A DNA stretch of 64,000 nucleotides from Schistosoma mansoni. Taxonomy: Eukaryota; Platyhelminthes; Trematoda; Strigeidida; Schistosomatidae. A program made the position numbers and the translations under genes. The stretch's first letter is position 1; every line of letters begins with the position of its first letter. Below are positions 12,401 through 23,039 of this stretch, in pieces. The notes beneath the pieces are model-generated. The model made no database searches, was not told the origin of the DNA, and saw nothing but the letters and a program-made list of their open reading frames with translations. The stretch covers positions 26,095,510-26,159,509 of the forward strand of contig NC_031496.1 of NCBI RefSeq assembly GCF_000237925.1, written 5' to 3'.

Positions 12401-15400
12401 ATAACTGATTATTTGACATGATAGTCAAGTTTGTTTATTATAACGGCCTAGTGGAATTATATTATCTAAAATGTTTACTTGTAGGAAGTGATCAAGAGTT
12501 TATGGATTAATTCAATATAACAGTTGTTCACTATGATGTTCGATTGTATTCCGACAGTTTCTGTATTTACTCAGTATGATATACAATAAAGTTATATTTA
12601 TTGAAGTATAGTTAACGTGTATGAAAGAAAGGTATTTTTCCCAAAACATACTCTTTTCGTGCGTAGACGAAGGTTCGTTTTCTGATATGTCGTAGTTCAA
12701 TGAGATATAAGTTCCTGGGTCATAGGATTCATATTTATTATGTTATGTAACCGACAAAACATGATTCTTATAACAGGAAATACTGAGATTTATACAGCGC
12801 AATGAAAATGATAAAATTTACGGCTGATGAATATTTTATTCACCCTTCAAAAAAGCGGTGTCAGTTTTGTTGTAATAATCCAGAAAATTTCTCGCAATAG
12901 ACAAGAAAGGCTCAGGAAACATTAAGAAGAATTTTATCCAATCAACGTTCAGTAGAAGTTTTCCTAGAAACTTCACGAAAGTTAAAAATTCACATGTTGA
13001 GTTTCTGATTGGCTGATTACTACACTGTTACTATGTTTAGTAGCATTCCAGAATTTTCAGGAAACCCAAGGACTTCTAAAATACTATAAAACCCTATATT
13101 TTCTGTACATAAATGAACCTTTGGAGTAAGTGCTTCTCGTATATTCTGCGCCTTTTTTCTCGTATTCAAGTCGCTGTGTAGATTTAGCTTGTGGGTTACG
13201 AAACTAGCTTAGGATCCGTGTATAGCGTTCAATCAGCAAGATTTATCAATTTTATTCAGCAAATACCTTTATTTTATTACAGATTTCTCTGGCAATTGAT
13301 AATGATACAGTGAATATCTTTTCACTGAACTAATACATAACGAATCCTGGATGTTATACGGAATAAATGTCACAATGTATTAAAACTTGATCTTTCATTT
13401 TATCTAGTCCTAACATAGATAAGACCCATTTTTGATTATCCCAATCAAATTTCTCTCAGTTGATATTGATATCTTATTATTATTGTATCAAGCAGGTGAT
13501 TTGAAGAGAGGGTTGTAAAACCGAGAGCAACAATTTCGAAATTCAAAGTCGAAGTAACAAGAAAAATACTGCGTCTATTGGTTTCTGGTATTTTCAATCA
13601 TATTAGTTGTCTGATGGAGTATAAATATTTGACATATGTCAATCAGTCAGTCAGTCAGCTACAACGTAGGACCAGGCACATTTATGCATCGGTCCAAGTT
13701 GTCATACCTTGTTAGCTCAACAAGATGAACACCGGATTCATAGAAGTTAATTTAGTGGTAATATATGAAAGATAGATTGTATATAACGATATAGTATAGG
13801 AAGACAGATCTGAAGCAATTTTAATCTCAAGGTTTAAGGGACTATAAAGAGTGCATACACCTGCGCCATTGTGATCGATTCTGAGCCATGTCACCCAGAG
13901 TCTCCAACCATTGGTTATGATGTCGCGCGGAATCGGGCACATGTAATCACAGATGAAATCATATCGTCGTGTAACTTCATGAATTAGTGTTTCACGCATT
14001 TCACATGCCATGTTTAGCAGAGTAGGCCAGTATTTTAAATATAATTGATACCAAACTTAAATCTCGATGAGTTTTTACTACTCTTCCTAAACTAATTTCC
14101 ACTGTAAGTAAAACAAAGAGTTTATTATTTTAGCACTGATGATTCTGTCAATCCATTGAAGGAGTTTGTAGACTACCTTGTTCAATTTGATTAATTTGAG
14201 TTCTTTTTAGAACTGTGTTATAATTTATAATAATCGATTATATGATAGAGATTACTGGAGAAGTTTTCCATTCGTTGATTCAGGATTTTTTAGGCTTACT
14301 ACACATTACTAGTTTCTTTAATATCGTTAAATTTACATTTAGTGAGTCAGATGAGGCTACACTTTGAAATTTCTGCATCTTAATGAATACCTTGTGGCAG
14401 TTTTTGTTCAATTAACTTTGTAGATTATACTCACATAAACTTCAATGTTTATGAACATGACATTTTCTAGAGCAAGATAGGACCTGTTGATCATATTCAA
14501 AACCTTTTATTATACATATAGGTCATTCACATTCATGATTAGTTGGGAGTCAATTTTAAATATATCTTCCTTCTATATTCATCTAGACATGTATATACAA
14601 CAAATCTGTTAATATTAACCTTTCTTATGATGAGAAAATCATTGAATGAGTACATCATCATCTAGAGCGTGATTGGAATACTGGCCGATACTTCGAATCC
14701 ACTTCCACCTTATTCGGTTAGTATCACTAGATCTATTGCCTAAATTTCGATTCAAAGTCATATATACGAGTTTGTATCTGGTAAATGAGTTAAACGACCT
14801 TTCTATATACATTTATCCTGTTAGTGCTTAGTTAACGAATAATTTGTTTTAGTTCCTTGTTTCATCGAAATAATGATTCCATCGAATGTAATATTATGTT
14901 ATGATTAGGTATTCAAGTTTTATATTTTTGTTTTTTCTCTTGGTATCTTACCTCCATTATGATGTAAGTCGATTTTCGTTACATTTTTATTTCTATAATC
15001 TCACAGGTATTCGCTTATTTATTAAATGACGCCATTCTGTTAGTTGTATCGGATAAAGATGTTCTTGAAACTCGTCGACCATCATGTTTAGCCTACAAAC
15101 CAATAACTTTCAATTTAATTAGCTTTCAAGATTATGACATATCAGGTTAGTCAGGTTTTTTTCTAGTCAAGTTATTGCATTAAGTGTTTTTAAGGTATGG
15201 AATGATGGTTTAACGCTTACATCTACTGACATTATCCATAATTCAACAGTTTTACGCGTACACTATTTTGTTTAAGAACATTTGAGTAATGTTTTGAAAC
15301 TGTTGATAGTCAAATACTGTTAACTTCTTATTTTGCACGTTAACAGTGTATATACCTAACGGTTGTAAATTAACACAATATTCTGCTTTGAAACGGTTTT

Positions 15401-18400
15401 GTTCACAATGACATGGAGCTTCAGGTTTAGATAAGCTGTTAAGTTAGTAAAGTTTAGCTTAAAAATCTCCATAAACTATCCAGAAGAAAAAGAATATTTC
15501 CGGTGAATAACTGTTTTCAATAGGTTCTTCAGTTTGTACAGTTATAAATCTAGAAATATTGTATTACATTCGACAGTATATTAGGGTTTACATTTGGAAT
15601 TCATGGTTGAATTAGTAAGTATTCCGAGATGAAATAGTGAACTTCTATTTGGTTTTGTCGTAAATACTAACAAAATCTATCACTAGTTTAGGAGTTCGCA
15701 TCTACTTTGAAGTTGCATTTTGTGCTGATGGAGGGCATGTGGAGAGCAGCATATTTGAGGAAATTCGGAAAAGAGAAAAACAAAGTGAAAATAGCTTGGT
15801 GACTTAGTAGACACGTAAGATACATTTACATTTAATAATGAAAGTAGTTTATAATAATGATGAATAAAGCAGACGTGAAGTTACAGCAATCTGACGGTCG
15901 AAAATAGTTGATTGTGTAGGATTTCAAATGCGTTACATTACTTAACTTAAAAGGTTATATTATAAAGGGTAAACAGAATTATGTAATGTAATGAGTTTTA
16001 ATTGACGGGTTAAAGTTGTACAGAAATTATGCAGTATTTTTTTAATAATAATGATAAAGATGATTGTTCAATTCTCGTGCTGAGAAATCTATATTGTATT
16101 GTATATTGAATAAAGCCATTAATAATAATAATAATATATCATATGAAGGAATAAGAAAAGTAGATATGCTGAAAGGGGAGGATAAAAATCTATAATATGT
16201 ACCGACTAAATGGATCAGAAATGGAATGACCCTATGATAGCTTACAGTCAATGTATCCCTTTGCAAACACAGGTATAGTTTCTTCGAGTTGATGTCGTTG
16301 GTTTTTGTATACAGAGAGGGTTCAGCCATTCACCTTCTAGTACGCAACTGAAAAGGTTTCCCCTATCCTGATAATATTTCTACCCACTATTGATTGAGAA
16401 AAATTTTAGAGCAAGCGACATACATTCCTGTGACATCTTTCAGGATTAGAAATTAGGCACTAGTTTACTGATGGTGGCCCCCAAATGCCCTGGTACGGCC
16501 GAGAGTGGGGAGAGTCTACTTTCCCTCTCGAAATGCTCTCACATGGCCAGCGAATATATAGCCTCTGCCAGGGAAGTCCTACTCACTGCCTTCTCGTGGC
16601 ACCGGTGTTGTTTACGAAAGTGAGAGGACGAAAAGCGAATGTCCGGCGCTTTAACCGGATTGGTGGACACGGAGGGTCCACCTAGGGGAGTTGGAAAACC
16701 CTCATTCCAAACCAATGGTGCACATGGGCTCCAGTATCCTGATGGAACGAATGGCGGACGAACCTGTCATTGGTCAACGGCTACCATGGTACTGCATCTC
16801 CTCACGATGCTCCACTGCCTTGTGGATCAGACCTTTTGGTCAAAGGCTCGGGATGTGGCCCCCTAAGAAAACCACCTGCTTCGGTTTGGGCACCCGGGCA
16901 GTATCACAGCCCACACACACACAAATAGTGTGGCGCATATGTACCTGGTGCCCTTTTGTATCAATATATATGTGTTTAAATAATAATAATAACTGATGGT
17001 GCGATTGAATGAAACCTTATAGTTTGGTCGTGTATATGGTTGTTTTTGTTCGCAGATTGGTTGTCCAAAGGTATAGTACTGGTACTATCTGCTGTTGGAT
17101 TTTTTGTTTAACAGAGTTTTAATTACCTACTTGGTTAATTTCACTGGATAAAGCTGTTTTATTAAGATTATAAAAAGCTTGGATGGTGTTTAATCTGCTC
17201 ATAAACTACACTCTTGAGAAATATTTCTTGTATATTTTTGAACAATGAAGCGGTAAATCAGTGGTTGAAATACTTAGCTTTCAACTGTTCTTTAGGAGTT
17301 GAGATTATGATTCATGAACTTTGACTTCAGTCAGTTATACACAACATGGAACTCAGCACATATTTATATCGGTTCAAGTTGCCATACACCATTACCATTT
17401 TGATTTAGACAGTCAGATATTACTACTAGCCCTTCACGCAATCATTAAACCTTTAAACTAGTTACAGCGTTTGCCGGTTTACATGGTATATACATATTAT
17501 GGATATTTATTAGAGATTCTAGTCTGCTCTATATTTTTACCACTGTGAAGCAAAATGTATAAAAGCAGAAGACATATAGAGCGAGATTTTTTGATGACAG
17601 ATATCTTTGACGCGTATTTCATGTGTTTTATCTGAAAACCAAGCCATCATTACTGGGTAGAGTACTAAGCAGATATAGCATATCGGATGATCTTCCATTA
17701 AGTCTTAAGCTTTATTATTATTTCATGTTTCCCATTCACTTAATTCATCCGCACTTTTTGAACTGTTATCTCCAATGTTTATTCTTCCTTTTGTCATTAA
17801 TACCACTATTATCTCGAATATTTTAATATTATTCGTGTTAATCAAATCTTTTAAGCTAACTTGGCTTGGGAACTTAAGCTAACACATATTTGTTTCATTT
17901 TCTGTGGTCGTTATGAGTTACTGACTGACTTACAAATACAGGATTGATACTATCTGTTCTTCTATTTTCATACTATGTTTTTACGAATCAATATGACTAA
18001 TTTGCCGAGTAAATATTCATGTACTTGGCTTATATCCACACTTTCTGTGTCATTTAGTGATAATATTGAATAGCTTATTCCGGGTTTGGTGTATGAGGAT
18101 TTAATTTGACATCTAACGTTTGAAAGTTGATTGCGCCTCATTCACTAAACAATAGACGTCAGGATAACAATATTAGTTACATTAGCTTAGCAAAGTAACC
18201 AACACTACAGGCTAAAGAGTCTTCGGTTGGCATAACTTCAACACTCTATTCTTATTCTAATGGATTGGAGCTATTAGTCGGATTGAATCTGATAGACATA
18301 ACCGGTAGTTTAGTTCAATTTTACATCATTGACTATCCAGAATAATAACATATTCTTTATTCATATCATTATTGCTATAATTCTTTATTTCAGTTTTATC

Positions 18401-18554
18401 ATTTCTACTTATACTTACAAATGGTACAACATTGAAATTTGATTGTTCTACAATAGAAATTAAACTTGTTTGGAAAACACTTATTCAACAACAAATCATA
18501 ATCAATAATAATAGTAATAATAATAATAATAATAATGTTAATAATTATCCCTAA
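3473..18554 (+). CDS. Rho guanine-nucleotide exchange factor (DH-PH), 3' six exons
   Basis: Exons read 3473-4144, 5735-5794, 5910-6003, 11629-12083, 15007-15145 and 18394-18554. All introns are GT-AG with compatible phases, giving 526 residues and a stop at 18552-18554. The first visible exon opens after an acceptor (TTTAG at 3468-3472) and stays open before the first Met at 3533, so upstream exons are expected outside or further upstream. It starts with a Ser/Asn-rich linker. About 45 residues before its end come helices like the later half of a DH domain (IDYTNVYPDRL, then LPSEIPRCLLNGL, IEKFTSDQHKDRPALEKCI). These continue across the 6003/11629 junction into ALSDALTCQ. A PH-like domain follows (VFAYLLNDAILLVV, then TLKFDCSTIEIKLVWKTL). 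The protein ends in poly-Asn coded by an AAT run. Family role: GDP-GTP exchange on Rho GTPases at membranes. The first DH half is not seen. The DH-PH assignment rests on pattern only; the subfamily is unknown. Confidence 0.72.
4190..4439 (+). mobile_element. tRNA-headed hammerhead SINE in RhoGEF intron 1
   Basis: A box A-like TGGTCTATCGGTTAAGCGCT and box B GGTTCGAATC are followed by the hammerhead at 4342-4387 and the CTAGCTTCAATTGACTCATG terminus. It begins about 45 bp after the donor at 4145. tRNA-derived promoter plus a short body make it a SINE. Confidence 0.8.
4342..4387 (+). ncRNA. hammerhead ribozyme motif in SINE, slightly decayed
   Basis: Stem I GCACTG/CAGTGC, core CTGAGGAG and CGAAAC, cleavage site ATC/C. 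Stem II has one mismatch and stem III (ACGACCAT) is mismatched at its second pair, so activity is doubtful. Confidence 0.55.
5045..5215 (+). repeat. dispersed repeat shared with 38085-38260
   Basis: Shared blocks: GTTAGACGGGAACGGTGTGA versus GTTGGATGGGAGTGGTGTGA, CTAACGTGG, CGGCTACTT-like and GTATATTA-like, in the same order. Confidence 0.5.
6706..7243 (-). repeat. ~530-bp dispersed repeat, copy 1
   Basis: Homologous to 16473-16998 and 43811-44332. Contains CCAAATGCCCTGGTACG, GGCACCGGTGTTGTTTACGA and TACCATGGTACTGCATCTCC blocks and ends in an AT-rich tail after GTGTTTAAATAA. Open frames seen in all copies are incidental. Possibly the 3' part of a non-LTR element. Confidence 0.7.
7440..8300 (+). 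mobile_element. RTE-like LINE, decayed C-terminal fragment
   Basis: Recognisable decayed pieces of the same LINE family: a DEIATRIQK stretch near 7550, DNA matching the LGHVLRMP region near 7840, a degraded GGQTK region near 7930, and a 3'UTR ending near 8290 with GTGCTGACTCAATG. It lies in intron 3 of the RhoGEF gene and is full of stops. Confidence 0.65.
8300..9050. other. AT-rich intron 3 DNA, nothing recognised
   Basis: Homopolymer-rich DNA with no shared repeat seen elsewhere in the window. Confidence 0.4.
9060..9720 (+). repeat. old decayed repeats in RhoGEF intron 3
   Basis: Part of 9585-9720 resembles 6290-6400 and 19970-20040. A degraded hammerhead-like stretch (AGTAGTCCGACACTGGGACG near 9430) suggests a very old SINE copy. 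No coding content. Confidence 0.35.
10110..10300 (+). mobile_element. short RTE-like LINE fragment
   Basis: DNA resembling the LINE segment after GCETW: TTTGATCATC, then AGTAATGCTGAGGTTCGGC, the region coding SNAEVR in better copies. Heavily decayed. Confidence 0.45.
10685..10960 (-). mobile_element. LINE 3'UTR fragment
   Basis: On the minus strand it ends in a CTGACTGA repeat at 10685, preceded by an ACTTGAACCGATG-like block, as in the fragment at 295-640. No coding part is visible. Confidence 0.5.
12133..12280. mobile_element. palindromic derivative of the hammerhead SINE
   Basis: Two long inverted arms (about 12133-12186 and 12227-12280) made of the SINE terminus AGTTGAGATCATGA...CTTCCAG flank a remnant hammerhead read on the minus strand with a changed core (TTGAGGAG). 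The tRNA head is gone. It lies 50 bp after exon 4 of the RhoGEF gene. Confidence 0.7.
12855..13110 (+). repeat. possible promoter-bearing repeat (LTR-like)
   Basis: Two CCAAT-type boxes (CCAATC at 12938, and inverted GATTGG near 13005) precede TATAAAA at 13085-13091, a compact Pol II promoter layout inside intron 4 of the RhoGEF gene. No paired repeat is seen in the window, so the LTR idea is only an inference. Confidence 0.25.
13643..13960 (-). mobile_element. RTE-like LINE 3' end fragment
   Basis: Close match to the 3' end of 42116-43650: CAGTCAGTCAGCTACAACGT at the left edge, CATCGGTCCAAGTTG, and a CATTGTGATCGATTCTGAGC block, ending in the NQWLETLGD-coding region. Lies in intron 4 of the RhoGEF gene. 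Confidence 0.65.
13960..15006. other. RhoGEF intron 4, nothing recognised
   Basis: No coding or repeat signal could be supported. The end provides the TCTCACAG acceptor of exon 5. Confidence 0.4.
15146..16472. other. RhoGEF intron 5, nothing recognised
   Basis: AT-rich. A minus-strand open frame at 16042-16329 has no recognisable motif. Confidence 0.4.
16473..16998 (+). repeat. ~530-bp dispersed repeat, copy 2
   Basis: Best preserved copy, ending (AAT)n at 16977-16993. A simple-sequence tail like this suggests a non-LTR retroelement 3' end. Lies in intron 5 of the RhoGEF gene. Confidence 0.7.
17328..17480 (-). mobile_element. short LINE 3'UTR fragment
   Basis: Contains the CAGTCAGTTATACACAAC and ATCGGTTCAAGTTGCCATAC blocks of the LINE 3' end. 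Nothing further is recognisable. Confidence 0.4.
18500..18541 (+). repeat. (AAT)n tract coding poly-Asn at the end of the RhoGEF protein
   Basis: Near-perfect AAT repeats in frame give about eleven Asn residues, broken by one Ser, just before the terminal VNNYP. Confidence 0.85.
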
Positions 18555-18778
18555 ATAACTTTCATATATTTTGCATAGCAATCAATTAATGGAATGATTA
18601 CCCCTTTGTTGTTGTTGTTGTTCTTTTGTTTTGTTTTCGTTTTTATGCTTTGAAATTATTCAAAATAGTTTGATTTGATTCCAATCAAATCTACATTTAT
18701 TTATTTATATATTTTGTAAAAAAAAAACATTATTATCCTCAATCTAACATGAAAGTGACAAAATATGACATTGAATGA

Positions 18779-18932
18779 TTGATTTTGATGGAGTTTTATT
18801 CTCTGAGCTGGATAGTTTAGTCATGGAGCTTTCATCGTTGAAGTTTGTGCTGATGATGTTGTTCAGAAGGACGATGAAAGCTCTACGACCAAACCATCTA
18901 ACTGAGAGAACAAAACTCCATCAAAATCATTC
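18779..18932. repeat. inverted repeat with ~60-bp arms
   Basis: The left arm begins TGATTTTGATGGAGTTTTAT and runs to GAGCTTTCATCGTT (about 18839). The right arm runs from GACGATGAAAGCTC (about 18871) to AAAACTCCATCAAAATCAT. It would form a hairpin with a ~30-nt loop. The left arm also occurs alone at 53229-53320 and 41070-41110. A schistosome-type dispersed repeat; the class is not recognised. Confidence 0.65.
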
Positions 18933-19294
18933 ACCTGAACTATAAATCTTCTTCACCATCTGAATAATGATGAGGATTAAAACAATTTTTATTCCTTTGA
19001 ATTCTTTCAATTTATTTGGAACTTTCTTGAATATATAGTATGTACTCAAATCAATAAGAAAAAAAATGAAATATTGTAATTTTATGATGTGATTATATTT
19101 TGCTTTTAAATTTTGTTTTAACAATACCAGTCGTAATTTGTTTTTTGGTTTTTAAATTCTATCTCTAGTGTTTATCTAGTGTAATTAACAACTTGTATTA
19201 GTGTATATGTATTATGTAATCAAGAATTTAATAATGGTGATTTATTTCATTTCTACCCCCCCCCCACACTTTTAGAATTCTATTTCAATAACCT

Positions 19295-19300
19295 AATAAA
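19295..19300 (+). promoter_or_regulatory. possible poly(A) signal for the RhoGEF gene
   Basis: AATAAA lies about 740 bp after the stop at 18554, in AT-rich DNA with several homopolymer runs. The 3' end of the transcript is not fixed by sequence, so this is only a candidate. Confidence 0.2.
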
Positions 19301-19499
19301 ATGATTATCTTACTTTAACAAAACAAAAACAAATTTTAGGTGAATTTAACGTTTCCTTATTTATTTTTATATAAATTAAATTGTATCATGACTTTAAATA
19401 ATAATTTATTTGTATGCATATGATATTGTGGTATCTTTGCTTAATACTACAGATCACATTCATTAAGTTGATTGTGTTGTTGTTGTTGTTGTTTCCCGA

Positions 19500-19590
19500 G
19501 GCAATACACACAGTATGCGCATATGCCAATTAGAGACTGATCAGTTGCAGTCCTAACACATCGATGGGAAGATTAAAAAAAATAATCAAT
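19500..19590 (+). repeat. Sm-alpha-like leader fragment
   Basis: Carries the AGAGACTGATCAGTTGCAGT and GATGGGAAGATT blocks found at 60220-60260 and 60550-60600. No hammerhead follows. Confidence 0.45.
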
Positions 19591-20094
19591 ACTAAATGGT
19601 TCTCTTTTGTTTGTTTTAGGAAATATAAATAATTTTAACATCAATGTTTTCTATATACCTTATAGTATAATCAAATTAGTCAGATTCGAGGTAGTTTTCA
19701 GATAGTTATATACCTGGATTTCCCCGTAATTATCATTCATAAACAAGGGATACCTAGAAACTTCACTGGATTTGTGTTCGCTTTAGAATTCGAGTTCATA
19801 TTATCCAGTTTCACGTACTGTGATATTACCATTGAGTAACTCAGGGTACAACTGAACTTCCGTAGAACTGAAATATTCACAATTTCTTAATTCTTCAGTG
19901 CTGATCGAACTCTTTTAATCAAGTTACAATGTCACCATTAGTCTAAGTGGTTCGGCATTACGTGTAGCATGTTAAAATGTTAGGTGGCTGGAAGTAGTTG
20001 GCAGGAAAACAATATAGTTTTCAAGTTAGTTTAAATGTAATGGTAAGGTATACTTGTTATAGTATAGTATTTTTAAATATGTTAATCGTACAAT

Positions 20095-20260
20095 CCATTG
20101 TTAGTCAATGACTTTGGTGGGCAAGGCTTTCTGATCGGGACCTGCTAGATAACTATAATCCTTGGTTGATGAGTCTAGGTAACAGCTCGAAAGCACTATT
20201 TGGGACGGGATCGGTGTGAACAAGTTAAGTTAGATGGTTAGAAAATCACCTCACATAAAG
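20095..20260 (+). mobile_element. possible LINE remnant
   Basis: A weak match to the RTE-like tail (a TGGTTGATGAGTCTAGGTAA block resembling the WLETLGD region). Too decayed for a firm call. Confidence 0.25.
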
Positions 20261-23039
20261 GCAGCGAAAGAAGTTAGAAGCCCTGGAAAAAGCATTAGAT
20301 TCAAATGAATCCGTAGTTGTAATATAGTAACTATATGTAACAATGAATGTGATCTTTGAACACAGTGAAAATTCTAAATCAAAGTAAGATCAATCAGATA
20401 ATAGTAAAGGGCAGTGGGGATGTATGAATTGTACGTAAGTTGCCTCGGGCTTACTCATGCGTCGAAACTACGATTTATTGTCAAAAATGAGGAAAAATAG
20501 GATTTGAAATTTTCCTAACAATATTATATATGTCACCCTTCCCGTAATGCTTTTCTAACTGTTACTTTCCATCTTACCGTTTCCTCTTTGATTGGAGTCT
20601 ACGTTAACAATACAAATAGTTTTAATCTGAACATAAAACGATTTGAGTAAAGCATTTGTAATTGAACTGTATTTGTGTAAACATGTCATGGATTTCCTAT
20701 TGAAAACACCGTTAAGTATGCTCGGTGATGAGCAGATCAATAGAATTGACACTGACCTAGCCGAGTTGATACATATTTAAAATGAAACCAAAATAAGAAT
20801 GTTGCAAAAGTTACACAGTGTGTTTTCATAAAAAGAAATACAATCAGATCACTAGTCCAACAATCTTGAATTATGGTGTTTCCTATTACGAAATTCGCTG
20901 GACCCTAAGGATTCAAGCTGATCTTAACATGAATACAATAGTTGTGAACACGAATGCGGATAAAACACACAACTACTTTAAGAGTTTTCTTACGCTCTGA
21001 TGGTAAGGGGTTAAATTGGAGGTGACTAAGTTTCATTACTGTCTAGTTTTTTTCTTGAGGTAGTAAGTAACCAGTCACAGGGCTGGACAAGTACAACAGA
21101 AATTAAAGGTTAAGGGTAATATCACTAATTCACAGAGAAAAAGGGTCAATCAATTTCAAGTGAGAAATAAGATAATGAGATAAAAGCTAAGGGTTGTAGA
21201 ATATAGTATATATACACGAAATTTAACTGTACTAACAAGAAAAAGGACTACATTCAGAAATCCTGAACAATATTAATTTTCTGATTAAAGGAACGGGACT
21301 ATCGATGGTTTATGTTTCATGCACATTGTGACATCCTAGTCCTCAATATGCTGTCTGAATCGAGATACGTGATCAATAATTTACTACTAATTTCCATGCC
21401 TTGAGTCTTTGTAGGCCATACTAGAAGAGATTTTAAGTAATATGCTAACTTAACTACACTAACAGTTATATACGTAAGTTTTTTGAAGTGGATCCTGACA
21501 CGAATATTAAAGGTTAGGTGTCTGTGTATTTATCAGACGCACACATGAGTGTCCTTTACATCTAGTACATTTACATTAATACATACTTTCATCTGGTTTT
21601 ATATTATGTTCTGATTACGCAAACTTTTCACAAAGCCATATTTTGTCTATAACTAATTTTTAATACTAAATATATTTACATTTTATGTGGAGTAGCATAT
21701 CTACGAGAGTTTTAAGCCAACAATTGAGTTACACATAAACATCCCATTGTTTAGCATAATCGCAAATGAAACAGGTCCTGAAAATAAATGAATAGAGTTA
21801 CAACGTTTACTAAGAACAAAAAAGTCAATCAGTCACTCTTAAATTTGCCAGAATAAAACAGGCCACTAATTAACGAGAAGAGACACATTGTACCACTGAA
21901 AAAATATGACAGATTTTATGGTTAATTTTATTTGCTAGTATAGTGGTCTATAGTAAGGTAGAATGATGTTGAATTTTTAAAAATCTTAAATTTTAGTGTT
22001 GTCATATATGGTTTTACGTAAATCAGATATTGAGAAGAAGTATTGTAATATTCGTTTAGGGAAAAAGTAATAAAGTTAGTTGTCCACTTGATAGCTAGTA
22101 AGAACAGAATAATCAAAAGTTGTAATAACTGCCAATTAACGGTAATGAAAACAATTGGAAAAGAGTAGAAATAACTACTAACTCTTGATAATTATGCAGC
22201 ACTGAAATAGAAAAGGAAAATGTATTGGAAAGAGTTCAAAAGCAATTATCCTATCGAATAAGTGATATTTCACTCAATGAATCTAGTTGCTTTTTGTTAT
22301 CAGGACACAAAGTTGAGTTGAAATGTTTATCAAACAACCTGTGCTTGTCCTAGGCATGTTTTATATGTGTTACACCCTTGACTGCTGAACTTGAAGGATG
22401 TTTCAAGGTTATTCATTCCTGGTACTCACGAATGACCGTCGCCTTGTTTGCTGAATGTTACATACTTCCATCATACTCAGGAAAGCTGAGCAGAGAGACT
22501 GCAGAATTTTTAGGATTTATTCTAATGATGTCCCAACAGTCGTTTTGGAAAGAGTTAGTTAATATGTTTTCATCGCCATTTTATATACAGATTAGATATT
22601 GTAATTCTACATTATCCTAATGAAAAGCTTTCCTTTGACTTAATATCTGTTACAATATTTTTTCCCTGATCATAAATTATTTACAATTCACATGACAAAT
22701 GTAAGGTCTTCATGTTTTAATAGGCTTTAGTCTACCTGAAGGTACATTACATGCCTATTTAGTGTACAGAACATCATGTTTGCGCACTGCACTACTGTTG
22801 AGGATGTAAGATCCTTTCCTCATATATTTTCATATAAAATGGGACTATATTAGTCCATTTAATCCTAGTGATTCAATTTTGTGCACTTTCTTAGTACGAT
22901 GTAATTTGTATGGAAAAAGAATATGTAATGCACTCAGAGAACGTATATTTCACACATGTCCTTAAAGACAGGACAAAAGAATAACTTCACGGATCTAGCA
23001 CGTGGTTGGAAAACCAGCCAACTCAATGTAAATGTCTTT

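Larger units (their letters stand above)
18933..23039. other. intergenic DNA between the RhoGEF gene and the gypsy element
   Basis: Apart from an Sm-alpha fragment (19500), a weak LINE trace (20095) and TTG runs near 19471, nothing is recognised. An 80-codon frame at 22378-22620 has no family resemblance. Confidence 0.35.

Noticed and set aside
22378-22620. 80-codon open frame as a host gene
   Set aside because: No recognisable motif, splice context or conservation signal; length is within chance for this DNA.
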